Shown: one piece after another, positions 44,608 to 53,942 of the stretch | Numbering within the stretch: the first letter of the stretch is position 1 | Layout: the number at the start of each line of letters is the position of its first letter | Assembly (NCBI GenBank): GCA_964465945.1 | Contig: CAYXMM010000009.1 | Span: 57,145 to 121,144, forward strand | DNA length: 64,000 nt | Direction of reading: 5' to 3' | DNA from: JAJRPT01 sp964465945 | GTDB taxonomy: Bacteria; Bacteroidota; Ignavibacteria; Kapaibacteriales; UBA2268 | Translations under genes and position numbers: made by a program | Notes under the pieces: generated by a model | The model's input: only the letters and a program-made list of their open reading frames with translations | Database searches by the model: none | Told to the model about the DNA's origin: nothing

Positions 44608-46731
44608 ATGTTTAATTTTCAAGAAAAACAAAACTCAATACTTGCTTCATTTCTTCTAATTTTATTAGCAATTAAACTATTAATTGAGAATATATTCTAT
44701 TTTATTAGTTATTCATCATTCATTGAAAACATTCTTAGCATATTTTTAATTATTCTAACTTTCGCTACCTCATTCTACTTACTAAAACACACTAATGCCG
44801 ATTTACATTTTTTCAAACGTATTTTTAAAAACACTGACATTAGCATAAGCGAAACAAGTAAAAAATTTATTTTACATATTAAAATTTTAAAATATCTCTA
44901 TATTTTTGCGTGTATTTTAATATTTATAACTCCTGATTATTTCAACTTTATATATATTGAAAGCAATTTTTTAAGTAAACTTTACATTTCATTTCTTGCA
45001 CCATTAATTTTAATCCCAATTTTTTATGCAATTTACATACTTTATGAAAAAAGCGTCAAAAGTGGAAACAGAAATTTTTATACTAAATTTTCAATTCTTA
45101 TCGGCTCAATCCTATTCTTGCAACTAATAAGCATCGTTAATAAATCACTTATTACTATTAATCCAATAATATTATCAATACTAAGTGGTGTTGTATATTT
45201 AGTAGTATTTATCACATCAATTTTTTTATTGAATTATAATCATTGGATTGCCTACCTAAATAAAAGCATAAAATGGACTTTCATTTTCGATTCATTCATT
45301 ATCATAATTAGCACTTTAGTCTTTGCAAGTTTCACAGATAGCAATATTAGTTTAGAATCAAACTCCATATCATTCGCGTTTGAATACTACTTATTCGGAA
45401 CTTCATCAACTATTAGCTTACTCTCATTATCCATCTTATTAATTTTTGGCAGATATCTAATCACCCTATTTATTTACCTACCTTCAAGTGGAGCATTTGA
45501 ACGAAGACAAAACGAAATGACCTCCCTTACTTCACTAAACAAAATCATTGCCGAATCAAAAGACATTAGCCATATAACAAAAACCGTTACAGAAATTGCC
45601 TTAAAAATGACCGATTCAGTATTTGCTTGGTCAGAAATCTACAATGATAATAAAATTGAAATAAGTTCGTTCCATAATCTTTCCGAAGAATACTTAAACC
45701 AAATCTTACAAGACGACTACTTCAATCAATATAGAATATTAAGCTATCAACTAGTCCTATTAGACGGCTTAAAAAAAAGCAGAGAACTCCAAACAATACC
45801 TTTCGCCAAATCTATGATTTACATACCAATAGAAGATAGCGAAAAGAAAATAGGGGGAATTTGCTTAATAAATAATAAAACATATAACTTCGATGAAGAT
45901 GAAATGGAAATAATAAAAGCATTTTCAGTTAATCTCTCTATCGCCTTTGAAAACGCAAGACTATTACAAGAATCCATAGAAAACGAAAAGTATAAAAACG
46001 AATTACAAATAGCTAAAAATATCCAACAAAAACTATTACCACAAGAGATAATCAAAATCGATAACTTCTCAACGAACGCAGTTTCTATTCCAGCAGATGA
46101 TGTAGGTGGCGATTATTATGATTCAGTAATTTTAGCTAATGGAGATATTTGTTATTTAATTGGTGATGTATCTGGTAAAGGTATTGGTGCTGCAATTTTT
46201 ATGGCACAAATAAAAGGAATGGTTATGTCTTTAGCGCCTAATTCAAATAGTGGAAAAGAATTATTATGCAAAATAAATAGTTCTTTATATAAGAATATTG
46301 ATAGAAATATGTTTGTAACTATAAGCATTATAACAATTAGTAACAAAACCAAAAAGCTAACGTATTGTAGAGCAGGTCATACTCCATTAGCAATAAGAAA
46401 AATTAGTGATGAAATTAATTTTTTAAAACCTAATGGATTTGGTATTGGATTTGTTAGTGATTTCTTATTTAGTTCTAACTTAGAAGAATTAACATTTAAT
46501 CTCGATGATATTGATTTAATTTTCGCCTTTTCTGACGGATTAAACGAACTAAGAAACATTGATAATAACGAGTTTGGCTACGATAATATAAAATTTATTT
46601 TAAATAACTATAGCTACTCAAATTCAAAAGAAATAAATGACTTATTTTTAGAAAAAGCACAAGCATATTCTAAAAACTTAAGTCAATTTGATGACTTAAC
46701 TCTTTTAACAATTTTTAAAAACAGAGAGTAA
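44608..46731 (+). CDS. rsbU: Membrane-bound GAF-PP2C (SpoIIE/RsbU-type) serine phosphatase
   Basis: A 707-residue protein: about 8 membrane helices in residues 10-300, a GAF-like domain (about 310-455), a short coiled link (NEKYKNELQIAKNIQQKLLPQ) and a SpoIIE-type PP2C phosphatase domain (about 475-705; DDVGGDYYDS, IGDVSGKGIGAAIFMAQIKG, GHTPLAIRK, FSDGLNEL, DDLTLLTI). It should dephosphorylate the STAS protein encoded directly after it in response to a membrane or small-molecule signal. Confidence 0.9.
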   Translation: MFNFQEKQNSILASFLLILLAIKLLIENIFYFISYSSFIENILSIFLIILTFATSFYLLKHTNADLHFFKRIFKNTDISISETSKKFILHIKILKYLYIFACILIFITPDYFNFIYIESNFLSKLYISFLAPLILIPIFYAIYILYEKSVKSGNRNFYTKFSILIGSILFLQLISIVNKSLITINPIILSILSGVVYLVVFITSIFLLNYNHWIAYLNKSIKWTFIFDSFIIIISTLVFASFTDSNISLESNSISFAFEYYLFGTSSTISLLSLSILLIFGRYLITLFIYLPSSGAFERRQNEMTSLTSLNKIIAESKDISHITKTVTEIALKMTDSVFAWSEIYNDNKIEISSFHNLSEEYLNQILQDDYFNQYRILSYQLVLLDGLKKSRELQTIPFAKSMIYIPIEDSEKKIGGICLINNKTYNFDEDEMEIIKAFSVNLSIAFENARLLQESIENEKYKNELQIAKNIQQKLLPQEIIKIDNFSTNAVSIPADDVGGDYYDSVILANGDICYLIGDVSGKGIGAAIFMAQIKGMVMSLAPNSNSGKELLCKINSSLYKNIDRNMFVTISIITISNKTKKLTYCRAGHTPLAIRKISDEINFLKPNGFGIGFVSDFLFSSNLEELTFNLDDIDLIFAFSDGLNELRNIDNNEFGYDNIKFILNNYSYSNSKEINDLFLEKAQAYSKNLSQFDDLTLLTIFKNRE

Positions 46732-46735
46732 TTTT

Positions 46736-47107
46736 ATGGGTGATGGGAAAAGTTTAGAGATTTCACACGATGTAGTTGATGATATTTCAATTTTAAAATT
46801 AAGTGGCTTCTTAGATGCCAACACAGCTCCTCATTTAGAATCTAATATTGAAGGACTTATCAATAAATCAGGTTACAAAATTATTGTAAATTTTAATGAT
46901 TTAGATTATATTTCAAGTGCAGGATTAGGCGTGTTTATGTCTCAAATAGAGACAATTCGCGATAATAATGGTGATTTGAAAATGTCAAATATGCAGAAAA
47001 AAGTTTATTCAGTTTTTGAATTATTAGGATTCCCAATGATTTTTGAAATTTGTGATACTCAGGAAGAGTGTATTAAAAAGTTTGGAAATGGTAAAGTTGA
47101 TGAATAA
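46736..47107 (+). CDS. rsbV: STAS-domain anti-anti-sigma factor
   Basis: A 123-residue SpoIIAA/RsbV-like protein. The phospho-site is in DYISSAGLGVF (Ser60/Ser61). When dephosphorylated by the RsbU-type phosphatase it should bind the RsbW-type kinase. The ATG follows the phosphatase gene by 4 bases and overlaps the kinase gene by 8. Confidence 0.9.
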   Translation: MGDGKSLEISHDVVDDISILKLSGFLDANTAPHLESNIEGLINKSGYKIIVNFNDLDYISSAGLGVFMSQIETIRDNNGDLKMSNMQKKVYSVFELLGFPMIFEICDTQEECIKKFGNGKVDE

Positions 47108-47516
47108 TATGTTATCCGCTTGTGGCGATTATAAGGAGCTTGAATCAATTAGAGATTATATTCGGACACAAGCAAACATTTCTGGCTTAAGCGAAGATAA
47201 AGTCAATAATATTACTCTTGCTGTTGATGAAGCTTGCAGTAATTTAATTCATTATAGTATGAATTTTGATAAAAATCAGCAACTAAATATCTGTGCAAAA
47301 ACTGAAAGTAATAAATTCATTGTTACTATTCAAGATAAAGGCAAATCATTCGACCCTCTTAATGTTCAGAATCCCAATATGGAAAAGTATTTTAAAGAAA
47401 TGAAACACGGCGGTTTAGGTATATTTATTATTAAGAAAATTGTTGATAATATTGAATATATTGCTGCAGACGATATTAATAATTTCAATTCACTAATTCT
47501 CACAATGAACATTTAA
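47100..47516 (+). CDS. rsbW: RsbW-type anti-sigma serine kinase
   Basis: A 138-residue GHKL-type kinase: N box LAVDEACSNLIHY, G1 box DKGKSFDPL, G2 box KHGGLGIFIIKKI. Phosphorylates the STAS partner. Start: ATG at 47100 (MNNML) or 47109 (MLSAC); both are in frame and overlap or abut the STAS stop. No sigma factor is encoded in this cluster, so what it inhibits is unknown. Confidence 0.85.
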   Translation: MNNMLSACGDYKELESIRDYIRTQANISGLSEDKVNNITLAVDEACSNLIHYSMNFDKNQQLNICAKTESNKFIVTIQDKGKSFDPLNVQNPNMEKYFKEMKHGGLGIFIIKKIVDNIEYIAADDINNFNSLILTMNI

Positions 47517-47603
47517 AACACATTTTCTTACCACTTCTTATCCTTTTTAGTTTTATTTTCCAATCAAAACAATAATAAAATTTATAAAGTGAAATTAATT
47601 AGT

Positions 47604-47611
47604 TAATTTTG
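47604..47611 (+). promoter_or_regulatory. -7 box (TAATTTTG) of the ccm operon
   Basis: TAATTTTG, 9 bases before the ccmC ATG at 47620, would give a very short leader. Confidence 0.35.
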
Positions 47612-47619
47612 CTCTCGAT

Positions 47620-48690
47620 ATGAGACTATTTACAATGATATTCTTTGTAGGATTTGCCATTACATTTGGCTCTTACCTAAAATTAGAAAAAGCAAGACCG
47701 CTTTATTGGAAAATTTTTGCCGTTTGCTTTGTTACCTTATCTATTCTTTTTTCTCTATTGCCTCCCTTGGCTGGTAATTTCTCCGATGCTCGATTTGTGT
47801 CTGCTATTAAAAACCACAATATTATTGATATAAGCTTAGTTATTGAGTCAAATTCCCTTATTCTAAACGATTCAAGCAATACATACTCTGCCAAAGCATA
47901 TTATCCGCATCATATATTTGAAAAAGAAAAATCAATCAACAAAGAAATAATATACTTCGACAAAGAACTAAAATCAAAATTAGTTTATGACAAAGAAATC
48001 GTAGCAAAAGGATACTACATTGCCGAATCAAATTCCTTTAAAATTATAGAATTACTTCAAGTAGAACCCGCTTTTATCTATCCTTACGTTCCTGACCTAA
48101 TGCAAAGAATTAGAAACCTAAATTTCCATGTTCCAATGGCATGGGTTTCAATTATTGCCTTTTCTGTATCATTAATTTGCGCAATTCAATACCTTCGCAA
48201 ACGTGATGAACTTTATGATATAAAATCTCAATCCGCTGCTTTTTTAGGGTTGATTTTTGCCATAATGGCAACAACAACAGGAATGATTTGGGCTAAATTT
48301 AATTGGGGAAGCTTTTGGAACAACGACCCAAGACAAGTTACTATCCTCGCTCAAATAATAATATATTTCGCTTACTTCGCACTACGCTCTAGCACAGAAG
48401 ATGAAACTAAACGCGCAAAACTCTCTGCCGTATATTCAATATTCGCTTATGTAAGTGTTCCCTTTTTAATGCTAATTATTCCAAGATTGTTTGCGAGTTT
48501 GCACCCAGGTGGAAAAAATGATGGAACAACCGGTCCCGCTATGGATCCACAAAGCGGAATGTTAGATTCTGCCCTTGCTTTAAGTTTTTATATAGCAATT
48601 GCAGCTTTTATTATAATATTCTTCTGGCTTTTGAGTCTTAACGTTAGATATAGAATCCTAAACAGAAAGTTGGAAAACATAAATGTATAA
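47620..48690 (+). CDS. ccmC: CcmC-like haem handling protein for cytochrome c maturation
   Basis: A 356-residue membrane protein. The C-terminal ~210 residues are a CcmC domain: six helices with WGSFWNNDPRQVTILAQ (the Trp-rich haem motif) and flanking histidines (FHVPMAW, SLHPGG). The ~120 N-terminal residues (after two helices) form an extra periplasmic insertion not present in E. coli CcmC. CcmC loads haem onto CcmE. First gene of ccmC-D-E-F-tlpA. Confidence 0.85.
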   Translation: MRLFTMIFFVGFAITFGSYLKLEKARPLYWKIFAVCFVTLSILFSLLPPLAGNFSDARFVSAIKNHNIIDISLVIESNSLILNDSSNTYSAKAYYPHHIFEKEKSINKEIIYFDKELKSKLVYDKEIVAKGYYIAESNSFKIIELLQVEPAFIYPYVPDLMQRIRNLNFHVPMAWVSIIAFSVSLICAIQYLRKRDELYDIKSQSAAFLGLIFAIMATTTGMIWAKFNWGSFWNNDPRQVTILAQIIIYFAYFALRSSTEDETKRAKLSAVYSIFAYVSVPFLMLIIPRLFASLHPGGKNDGTTGPAMDPQSGMLDSALALSFYIAIAAFIIIFFWLLSLNVRYRILNRKLENINV

Positions 48691-48838
48691 TTTTTTACAA
48701 AATAACTCCTTATATGTAGTCCTAATCATTGTTTTAATTATATGGTTCGGAATCTCTTTGTTCCTTTTTCTATCTGAAAAGAAACTAAACAGAATTGAAA
48801 AAAAATTAGATAATTTAATAGAGGAAAAAAATGAATAA
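48683..48838 (+). CDS. ccmD: Small CcmD-like membrane protein
   Basis: A 51-residue protein that begins MYNFLQNNSLYVVLIIV, with one membrane helix (about 9-31) and a charged coiled tail (SEKKLNRIEKKLDNLIEE), the usual CcmD form. The ATG lies 6 bases inside ccmC and the stop overlaps ccmE by 8 bases. It is short enough to be missed by most ORF finders. Confidence 0.8.
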   Translation: MYNFLQNNSLYVVLIIVLIIWFGISLFLFLSEKKLNRIEKKLDNLIEEKNE

Positions 48839-49226
48839 AAGATATTTAATCGGAGCAATTGTTATTGCTTTTTTTATCGCACTGGCTATCTATAGTTTTA
48901 ATGACCAAAAAATTGGATATTCCGATATTGCAACAGCTAAAACTTCAGATGAAGTTGTACAAATATCTGGAAAATGGCTAAAAGACCAAGAAACAAGCTA
49001 CGACTCAGAAAACAATAAATTTGTATTTCATATCCAAGATGATAAGAATACTGAAACTAAAGTTATCTATGAAGGTGCTAAGCCAAATAACTTTGAACTT
49101 GCTGATAAAGTAGTAATCAAAGGAAAATTTACTGGAAACCATTTCCAAGCAACACAAATACTTACGAAATGCCCTTCCAAATATGAAGGGAAACAAGAAG
49201 ATGTTTTAAATCCTCATAATAAATAA
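48831..49226 (+). CDS. ccmE: Haem chaperone CcmE, CxxxY type
   Basis: A 131-residue CcmE with an N-terminal membrane anchor and an OB-fold periplasmic domain. The haem-attachment site is CPSKY (Cys114 to Tyr118), not the HxxxY of E. coli. The CxxxY variant is known from archaea and some bacteria, where haem binds through Cys. LTKCPSKYEGK is preceded by the family strand HFQATQI. Confidence 0.9.
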   Translation: MNKRYLIGAIVIAFFIALAIYSFNDQKIGYSDIATAKTSDEVVQISGKWLKDQETSYDSENNKFVFHIQDDKNTETKVIYEGAKPNNFELADKVVIKGKFTGNHFQATQILTKCPSKYEGKQEDVLNPHNK

Positions 49227-49237
49227 GAAAGTTTGTA

Positions 49238-51601
49238 ATGACAGGTAAAATTTTAATTTATATTTCGCTTTTCGCCTCTCTTTCCTCTACAATTTTTTAT
49301 TTAATTGCTGCTAATAAAGAAGGTGTTTATCAAAAAATAGCGAGATTATCCTATTATGCCCTCACCGCATCTATTGTGATGGTATCAATGTATTTATTAT
49401 CCCTAATTTTGGCTCATAACTTCCAGTATACTTATGTATGGGACTATTCTTCAAAAGAACTACCTAATAATTTATTAACCGCATCATTTTATGCAGGTCA
49501 ACAAGGTTCGTTCTTACTTTGGGGATTGCTTCTAACTCTAATTGGCTATTTCTTAATGCCTTACGCTCAAAAACATAATTATGAAAATTATGTAATGGCA
49601 TTTTATTCTTTAATTTTAGTATTCATAGCCGTAATTCTTGTAATAAATAGTCCATTTGAACTACTTTGGGAAACATTCCCAGACGTTCCTGTCGGACATA
49701 CGCCCGAAAACGGACGCGGCTTAAACCCAATTTTACAAAACTATTGGATAACAATTCACCCTCCAATCTTATTTACTGGCTATTCCGCAATTTCAGTTCC
49801 TTTCGCTTTTGCAATGGCTGGACTTGCTAAAAGAGACTTCAAAAATTGGATTAATGTCTCAATGCCTTGGCTACTCTTTGCAACGGGAATACTTGGATTC
49901 GGAATAATGCTAGGGGGCTTCTGGGCTTATGAAACACTTGGTTGGGGCGGCTTCTGGGCTTGGGACCCAGTTGAAAATTCATCATTAATTCCTTGGCTAA
50001 TTGCAGTAAGCTTAGTTCATACTATGCTCGTTACAAGAAGAACAGGTGGGTTGATTAAAACTAATATTTTCTTAGCAATTTTCGCCTTTATTGCAGTCCT
50101 TTATGCCACTTTCTTAACGCGTAGCGGTGTGCTTGGCGATGCCTCAGTTCATTCATTTGTTTCGCCAGGTGAAGCCGTCTATAACTTACTTTTAGTGATG
50201 ATGATAACCTTTATCGTCCTTTCGACAACCGGTCTATTCCTACGTTTAAGAAATATGCCAAGTCCTAAAGGAACATTCAAACTAAGCTCAAAAGAATTCG
50301 GTTTATCACTCGGCTCAGTAATTATTCTACTTATTGCTTTCATTGTAGTTCTTGGAACTAGCTGGCCCATAATCCTACCAATCTTAGGCGCTGACAAGTC
50401 AGTAATCGAACCAGCAATGTACACAAAATTCAATATGCCACTTGCTATAATTTTACTCCTACTAAACTCATCAGTTTTATACTTATCTTGGAAAAGAACA
50501 GATACAACTAAACTAATGAAAAAAACATTCGGAGCATTAATTTTTGGAGTAATTGTAGCGATTGCCTCTTCATTCTTAGGAGTTCATAATGCCGAAGACT
50601 TATTCCTTGTTTTTGCGGGCTTCTTCTCACTATTTATCAATTTCAGTTTTATTATTAATTCACTCAAAAAGAATTGGAAATCTGTCGGAGCTTATGTCTC
50701 CCACGTTGGAATTGGACTCCTAATCTTAGGAGCATTATTTAGCGGTGAATATGAATACAAAAAACAATTAAGATTTGAACTCGGCGAAACTCATAAATTT
50801 ATGGGGTATGAAATAAAATTTGCTGGCAAAAAACAAATCGAGAAAAATTGGACAGATAGAGAAAAATATAGATATAACTTTGAAATAACTAAAGATGGTG
50901 AAACCCAAACCGTACACCCTATCGTATATTGGAGTGATTACAACAAACGCGAAAGCCCATTCTTTGAACCAGGTATTGCCACATTCCCCATTAAAGACAT
51001 TTACCTTTCCCCATATTCATTGGAGACAAAATATAAGCACCCTCCTGTGATCATCGGTAAAGAAGAAAAAGTTAAAGTTACATTGGATTCAAATTATACA
51101 ATCCAATTACTAAAATTCATTATGCCAACACCTGAATCATTCTCAGGCGACCAAATTAAATTTGCTTCACTAGTTAGAATCAGCGGTAATAACTTCATTA
51201 AAGAAGATACACTTTACACAGTAATAGACCAAGGTTCTGGGTTCAACTTCCCAGTTTGGAAAAACTACGAAACCGCTGGCTTTGAAATCGGATTTATGCA
51301 ACTCGACGTAAATAAAGAAAACTTAGCAAGTTCAAGAGCAATCTTTGCCTTCCGACCTACTGGTGGCGAACTCGAAAAACCTTACGAAATTTTCACTCTT
51401 GAAGCATCTCAAAAGCCATTAATATTACTTGTTTGGTTTGGAACAATACTCATTGCACTCGGCTTCTTCTTATCTATTTTCAAGTACTTAAAGAAAAATG
51501 TAAAAAAAGAAGAAGAAGTTGAAGCAGAACAAATAATTTTCGAAAATGAAAACATAAATACAACAGAAAACATTTCTGTGCGTCTTGGCAATGAAATATA
51601 A
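49238..51601 (+). CDS. ccmF: Haem lyase subunit CcmF
   Basis: A 787-residue protein with about 15 membrane helices. WGGFWAWDPVENSSLIPWL (about 230-248) is the CcmF/CcsA haem motif. ENGRGLNPILQNYWITIHPP and FLTRSGVLGDASVHSF hold the two conserved haem-ligating His areas. A large periplasmic domain occurs at about 510-720. It joins haem from CcmE to apocytochromes. ccmH is not present nearby, so the lyase partner lies elsewhere. Confidence 0.93.
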   Translation: MTGKILIYISLFASLSSTIFYLIAANKEGVYQKIARLSYYALTASIVMVSMYLLSLILAHNFQYTYVWDYSSKELPNNLLTASFYAGQQGSFLLWGLLLTLIGYFLMPYAQKHNYENYVMAFYSLILVFIAVILVINSPFELLWETFPDVPVGHTPENGRGLNPILQNYWITIHPPILFTGYSAISVPFAFAMAGLAKRDFKNWINVSMPWLLFATGILGFGIMLGGFWAYETLGWGGFWAWDPVENSSLIPWLIAVSLVHTMLVTRRTGGLIKTNIFLAIFAFIAVLYATFLTRSGVLGDASVHSFVSPGEAVYNLLLVMMITFIVLSTTGLFLRLRNMPSPKGTFKLSSKEFGLSLGSVIILLIAFIVVLGTSWPIILPILGADKSVIEPAMYTKFNMPLAIILLLLNSSVLYLSWKRTDTTKLMKKTFGALIFGVIVAIASSFLGVHNAEDLFLVFAGFFSLFINFSFIINSLKKNWKSVGAYVSHVGIGLLILGALFSGEYEYKKQLRFELGETHKFMGYEIKFAGKKQIEKNWTDREKYRYNFEITKDGETQTVHPIVYWSDYNKRESPFFEPGIATFPIKDIYLSPYSLETKYKHPPVIIGKEEKVKVTLDSNYTIQLLKFIMPTPESFSGDQIKFASLVRISGNNFIKEDTLYTVIDQGSGFNFPVWKNYETAGFEIGFMQLDVNKENLASSRAIFAFRPTGGELEKPYEIFTLEASQKPLILLVWFGTILIALGFFLSIFKYLKKNVKKEEEVEAEQIIFENENINTTENISVRLGNEI

Positions 51602-51625
51602 ACAAATTTATTTAATAGGTTTAAA

Positions 51626-52195
51626 ATGAACAAAAACTCAATATTATCTGGAATGCTTTTAACAATTACGTTATTTGCATTAATGATTAACACAAGCTGC
51701 AGTAAGCAAGTTGTAAATGAAAAAATGATTGTGCCAGCAGTTAAAGAAGTTACAAAAAACAACGATAAACAAGCACCAAACTTCACCTGGGAACAAGACG
51801 GCAAAACAATGAACTTTGCTGACATATCAAAAGGAAAAGTTACATTCGTTAACTTCTGGGCTACTTGGTGTCCACCTTGCAGAAGAGAAATTCCAGATAT
51901 CATCAAATTAAACAAAGACCTAAAAGACAAAAAGAAAGACGTAGTATTTATCGGAATTGGATTAGACAGAGACGCTGATGCAAATGCTAAATTAGTAAAT
52001 TTTGTAAACAGCTCAAGCTTCAACTACCCTGTTTATCACGAGCCAACAGGTAAATTAGCAACAGCCTTTGGTGGTGCAGACGCAATTCCAACAACATACA
52101 TCATCGGCAAAAACGGCGAAATCTTAGAAAAAATAGTAGGAATGCGTTCTTACGAAGAATTTGAAACAGCAATCAACAACGCATTAAAAAAATAA
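51626..52195 (+). CDS. TlpA/ResA-like thioredoxin lipoprotein (CcmG-type)
   Basis: A 189-residue lipoprotein (MINTSC, Cys25). Thioredoxin fold with WATWCPPCRREIP (Cys82, Cys85) and cis-proline segment AIPTTYIIG. Likely reduces the haem-binding CxxCH cysteines of apocytochromes, in line with its place as last gene after ccmF. Terminator follows. The diheme enzymes at 24-27 kb are natural clients of this pathway. Confidence 0.9.
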   Translation: MNKNSILSGMLLTITLFALMINTSCSKQVVNEKMIVPAVKEVTKNNDKQAPNFTWEQDGKTMNFADISKGKVTFVNFWATWCPPCRREIPDIIKLNKDLKDKKKDVVFIGIGLDRDADANAKLVNFVNSSSFNYPVYHEPTGKLATAFGGADAIPTTYIIGKNGEILEKIVGMRSYEEFETAINNALKK

Positions 52196-52211
52196 CAAAG
52201 CAACAAAAATC

Positions 52212-52245
52212 AAGGTCATCTCAAACAAAAGATGACCTTTTTTTT
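52212..52245 (+). terminator. Intrinsic terminator of the ccm operon
   Basis: AAGGTCATCT (52212-52221) pairs with AGATGACCTT (52230-52239), then eight Ts. Confidence 0.9.
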
Positions 52246-52588
52246 GCGTAAATTGCCCGTCAGGGCAATGAGCGAATTTACTCGTCATATTGAGAGCAGC
52301 GAAATATCCAGTAAATTTGTATCAATTCCCAGTCGAAGTATCAAAGGAGTGTCTGCTTGCCGACGCGGTATTTTACATTAAAAATGCTCCGAAGAAGCAC
52401 AACATCAATAGCAAAATAAATTCAACTAGAAGATTATCAACTTTCGAGAAGTTGAATATTAATAAAAAAAAACAAAACACACCTTCGGAAGGTTTAAAAG
52501 CAAAAAAACTTAAAAAATATAACTCATAAACAAAAATAATCTTAATTACCCAATTTCTTTTATTTATGGTATTCTATTAACATTTACG
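52246..52588. repeat. Structured non-coding stretch, possibly a dispersed repeat
   Basis: ATTGCCC (52252-52258) and GGGCAAT (52263-52269) form a tight hairpin, with GTAAATT/AATTTAC pairing further out. The next bases (52284-52310, CGTCATATTGAGAGCAGCGAA...) look like a dispersed intergenic repeat of the 'gtcat-tgag-agcgaag' type found in many genomes. A 79-codon frame starting with TTG at 52290 covers this and is not believed. The remainder to 52588 is AT-rich with nothing recognised. Confidence 0.4.
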
Positions 52589-52596
52589 TAATTTTG
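52589..52596 (+). promoter_or_regulatory. -7 box (TAATTTTG) before serS
   Basis: TAATTTTG fits TAnnTTTG, 32 bases before the serS ATG at 52628; an AAGGA precedes the ATG by 7 bases. Confidence 0.4.
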
Positions 52597-52627
52597 CTTT
52601 CGAAAAAATTCATTTAAGGATTATCTA

Positions 52628-53893
52628 ATGTTAAACCTGAAATTTGTAAGAGAATTTCCTGATATTGTAAAAGAAAACACTAAAAATAAAAACGCTCATG
52701 TTGATGTCGATGCTATTCTTGCTAAAGATGAAAGACGCAGGTCAATAATAAGTGAAGTTGAGCAACTTAAAAACGAACGAAATATTGCTACCAAAATCAT
52801 CGCTGATAAAAAAAGAAACAAAGAAAATGCAGACGGTGATATAAATAAAATGAAAAATGTATCAGATACTATCTCTAACCTCGATAACGAATTAAGAGAA
52901 ATAGAAACTTCACTAAATGACGATTTAATGCGAATACCCAATATTCTTCACGAGTCTGTTCCTGTTGGTAAAGATGCAGATGATAATGTTGTCGTTCGCT
53001 CTAATGGAAATCCTTTTGAAGTTAAGCATAATCTTAATCACATCGAAATAGGCAAAAAACTTAATATAATTGATTTTGAAAGAGGGGCAAAAGTTACTGG
53101 CTCTGGCTTCGGATTTATCACTGGCAAAGGCGCAAAACTCGAAAGAGCATTAATAAACTTCTTCCTCGACGAGAACACATCTCGTGGCTATACCGAATTT
53201 TTCGCTCCATACCTTGTAAATCAAAACTCAATGGAAGGCACAGGTCAATTACCAAAAATGGCTGAAGATATGTACCACTGCACTGAAGATAATTTATACT
53301 TAATCCCAACTGCTGAAGTTCCTTTAACCAACTATCACAACGGTGAAGTATTAAAAGAAGAACAACTTCCAGTTAAAATATGTGGATATAGCCCTTGTTT
53401 CAGAAGAGAAGCAGGTAGTCATGGCAAAGATGTAAGGGGATTTTTAAGAGTGCATCAATTCAATAAAGTTGAACTTGTAAAACTCGTCGAACCCGATAAT
53501 TCATTCAACGAACTTGAACTATTAGTCCAAGATGTAGAACAACTCCTTAATAAATTAAAATTAACTTATAGAGTATTACTACTATGCTCAGGCGACACAA
53601 GTTTTACATCTGCAAAAACTTATGACCTCGAAGTTTGGGCTGGCTCAGAAAAAAAATGGCTCGAAGTCTCATCTTGCTCTAATTTTGTAGATTTTCAAGC
53701 AAGAAGAGCAAATATAAGGTATAAAAGGAATCAAGATTCTAAACCAGATTTCGTTCATACCCTTAATGGCTCTGGACTTGCAACCCCAAGAATACTTGTT
53801 GCAATTATAGAACAATACTTCGACGGCGAAAAATTAATTATACCAGAAGTATTAAGAAAATACACAGGTTTTGACACTATTGAAGCAGAATAA
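52628..53893 (+). CDS. serS: Serine-tRNA ligase
   Basis: A 421-residue class II synthetase. N-terminal antiparallel coiled coil (about 28-105) that contacts the long variable arm of tRNA-Ser, then motif 1 region, motif 2 FRREAGSHGKDVRGFLRVHQFNKVE (about 258-282) and motif 3 LNGSGLATPRILVAIIEQY (near 380-398). Full length. AAGGA precedes the ATG. Confidence 0.96.
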   Translation: MLNLKFVREFPDIVKENTKNKNAHVDVDAILAKDERRRSIISEVEQLKNERNIATKIIADKKRNKENADGDINKMKNVSDTISNLDNELREIETSLNDDLMRIPNILHESVPVGKDADDNVVVRSNGNPFEVKHNLNHIEIGKKLNIIDFERGAKVTGSGFGFITGKGAKLERALINFFLDENTSRGYTEFFAPYLVNQNSMEGTGQLPKMAEDMYHCTEDNLYLIPTAEVPLTNYHNGEVLKEEQLPVKICGYSPCFRREAGSHGKDVRGFLRVHQFNKVELVKLVEPDNSFNELELLVQDVEQLLNKLKLTYRVLLLCSGDTSFTSAKTYDLEVWAGSEKKWLEVSSCSNFVDFQARRANIRYKRNQDSKPDFVHTLNGSGLATPRILVAIIEQYFDGEKLIIPEVLRKYTGFDTIEAE

Positions 53894-53942
53894 TAATAAA
53901 TTTTTTATTCACTCGATTTATCCTTAATTTTATATTTTTTAA

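Noticed and set aside
51409..52023. 204-codon minus frame across the ccmF end and tlpA
   Set aside because: Opposite to two well-supported genes; low-complexity hydrophobic translation.
52290..52529. 79-codon frame starting with TTG
   Set aside because: It lies over a hairpin and repeat-like stretch, has no family resemblance, starts with TTG without an RBS and reads as random Lys/Asn-rich sequence.
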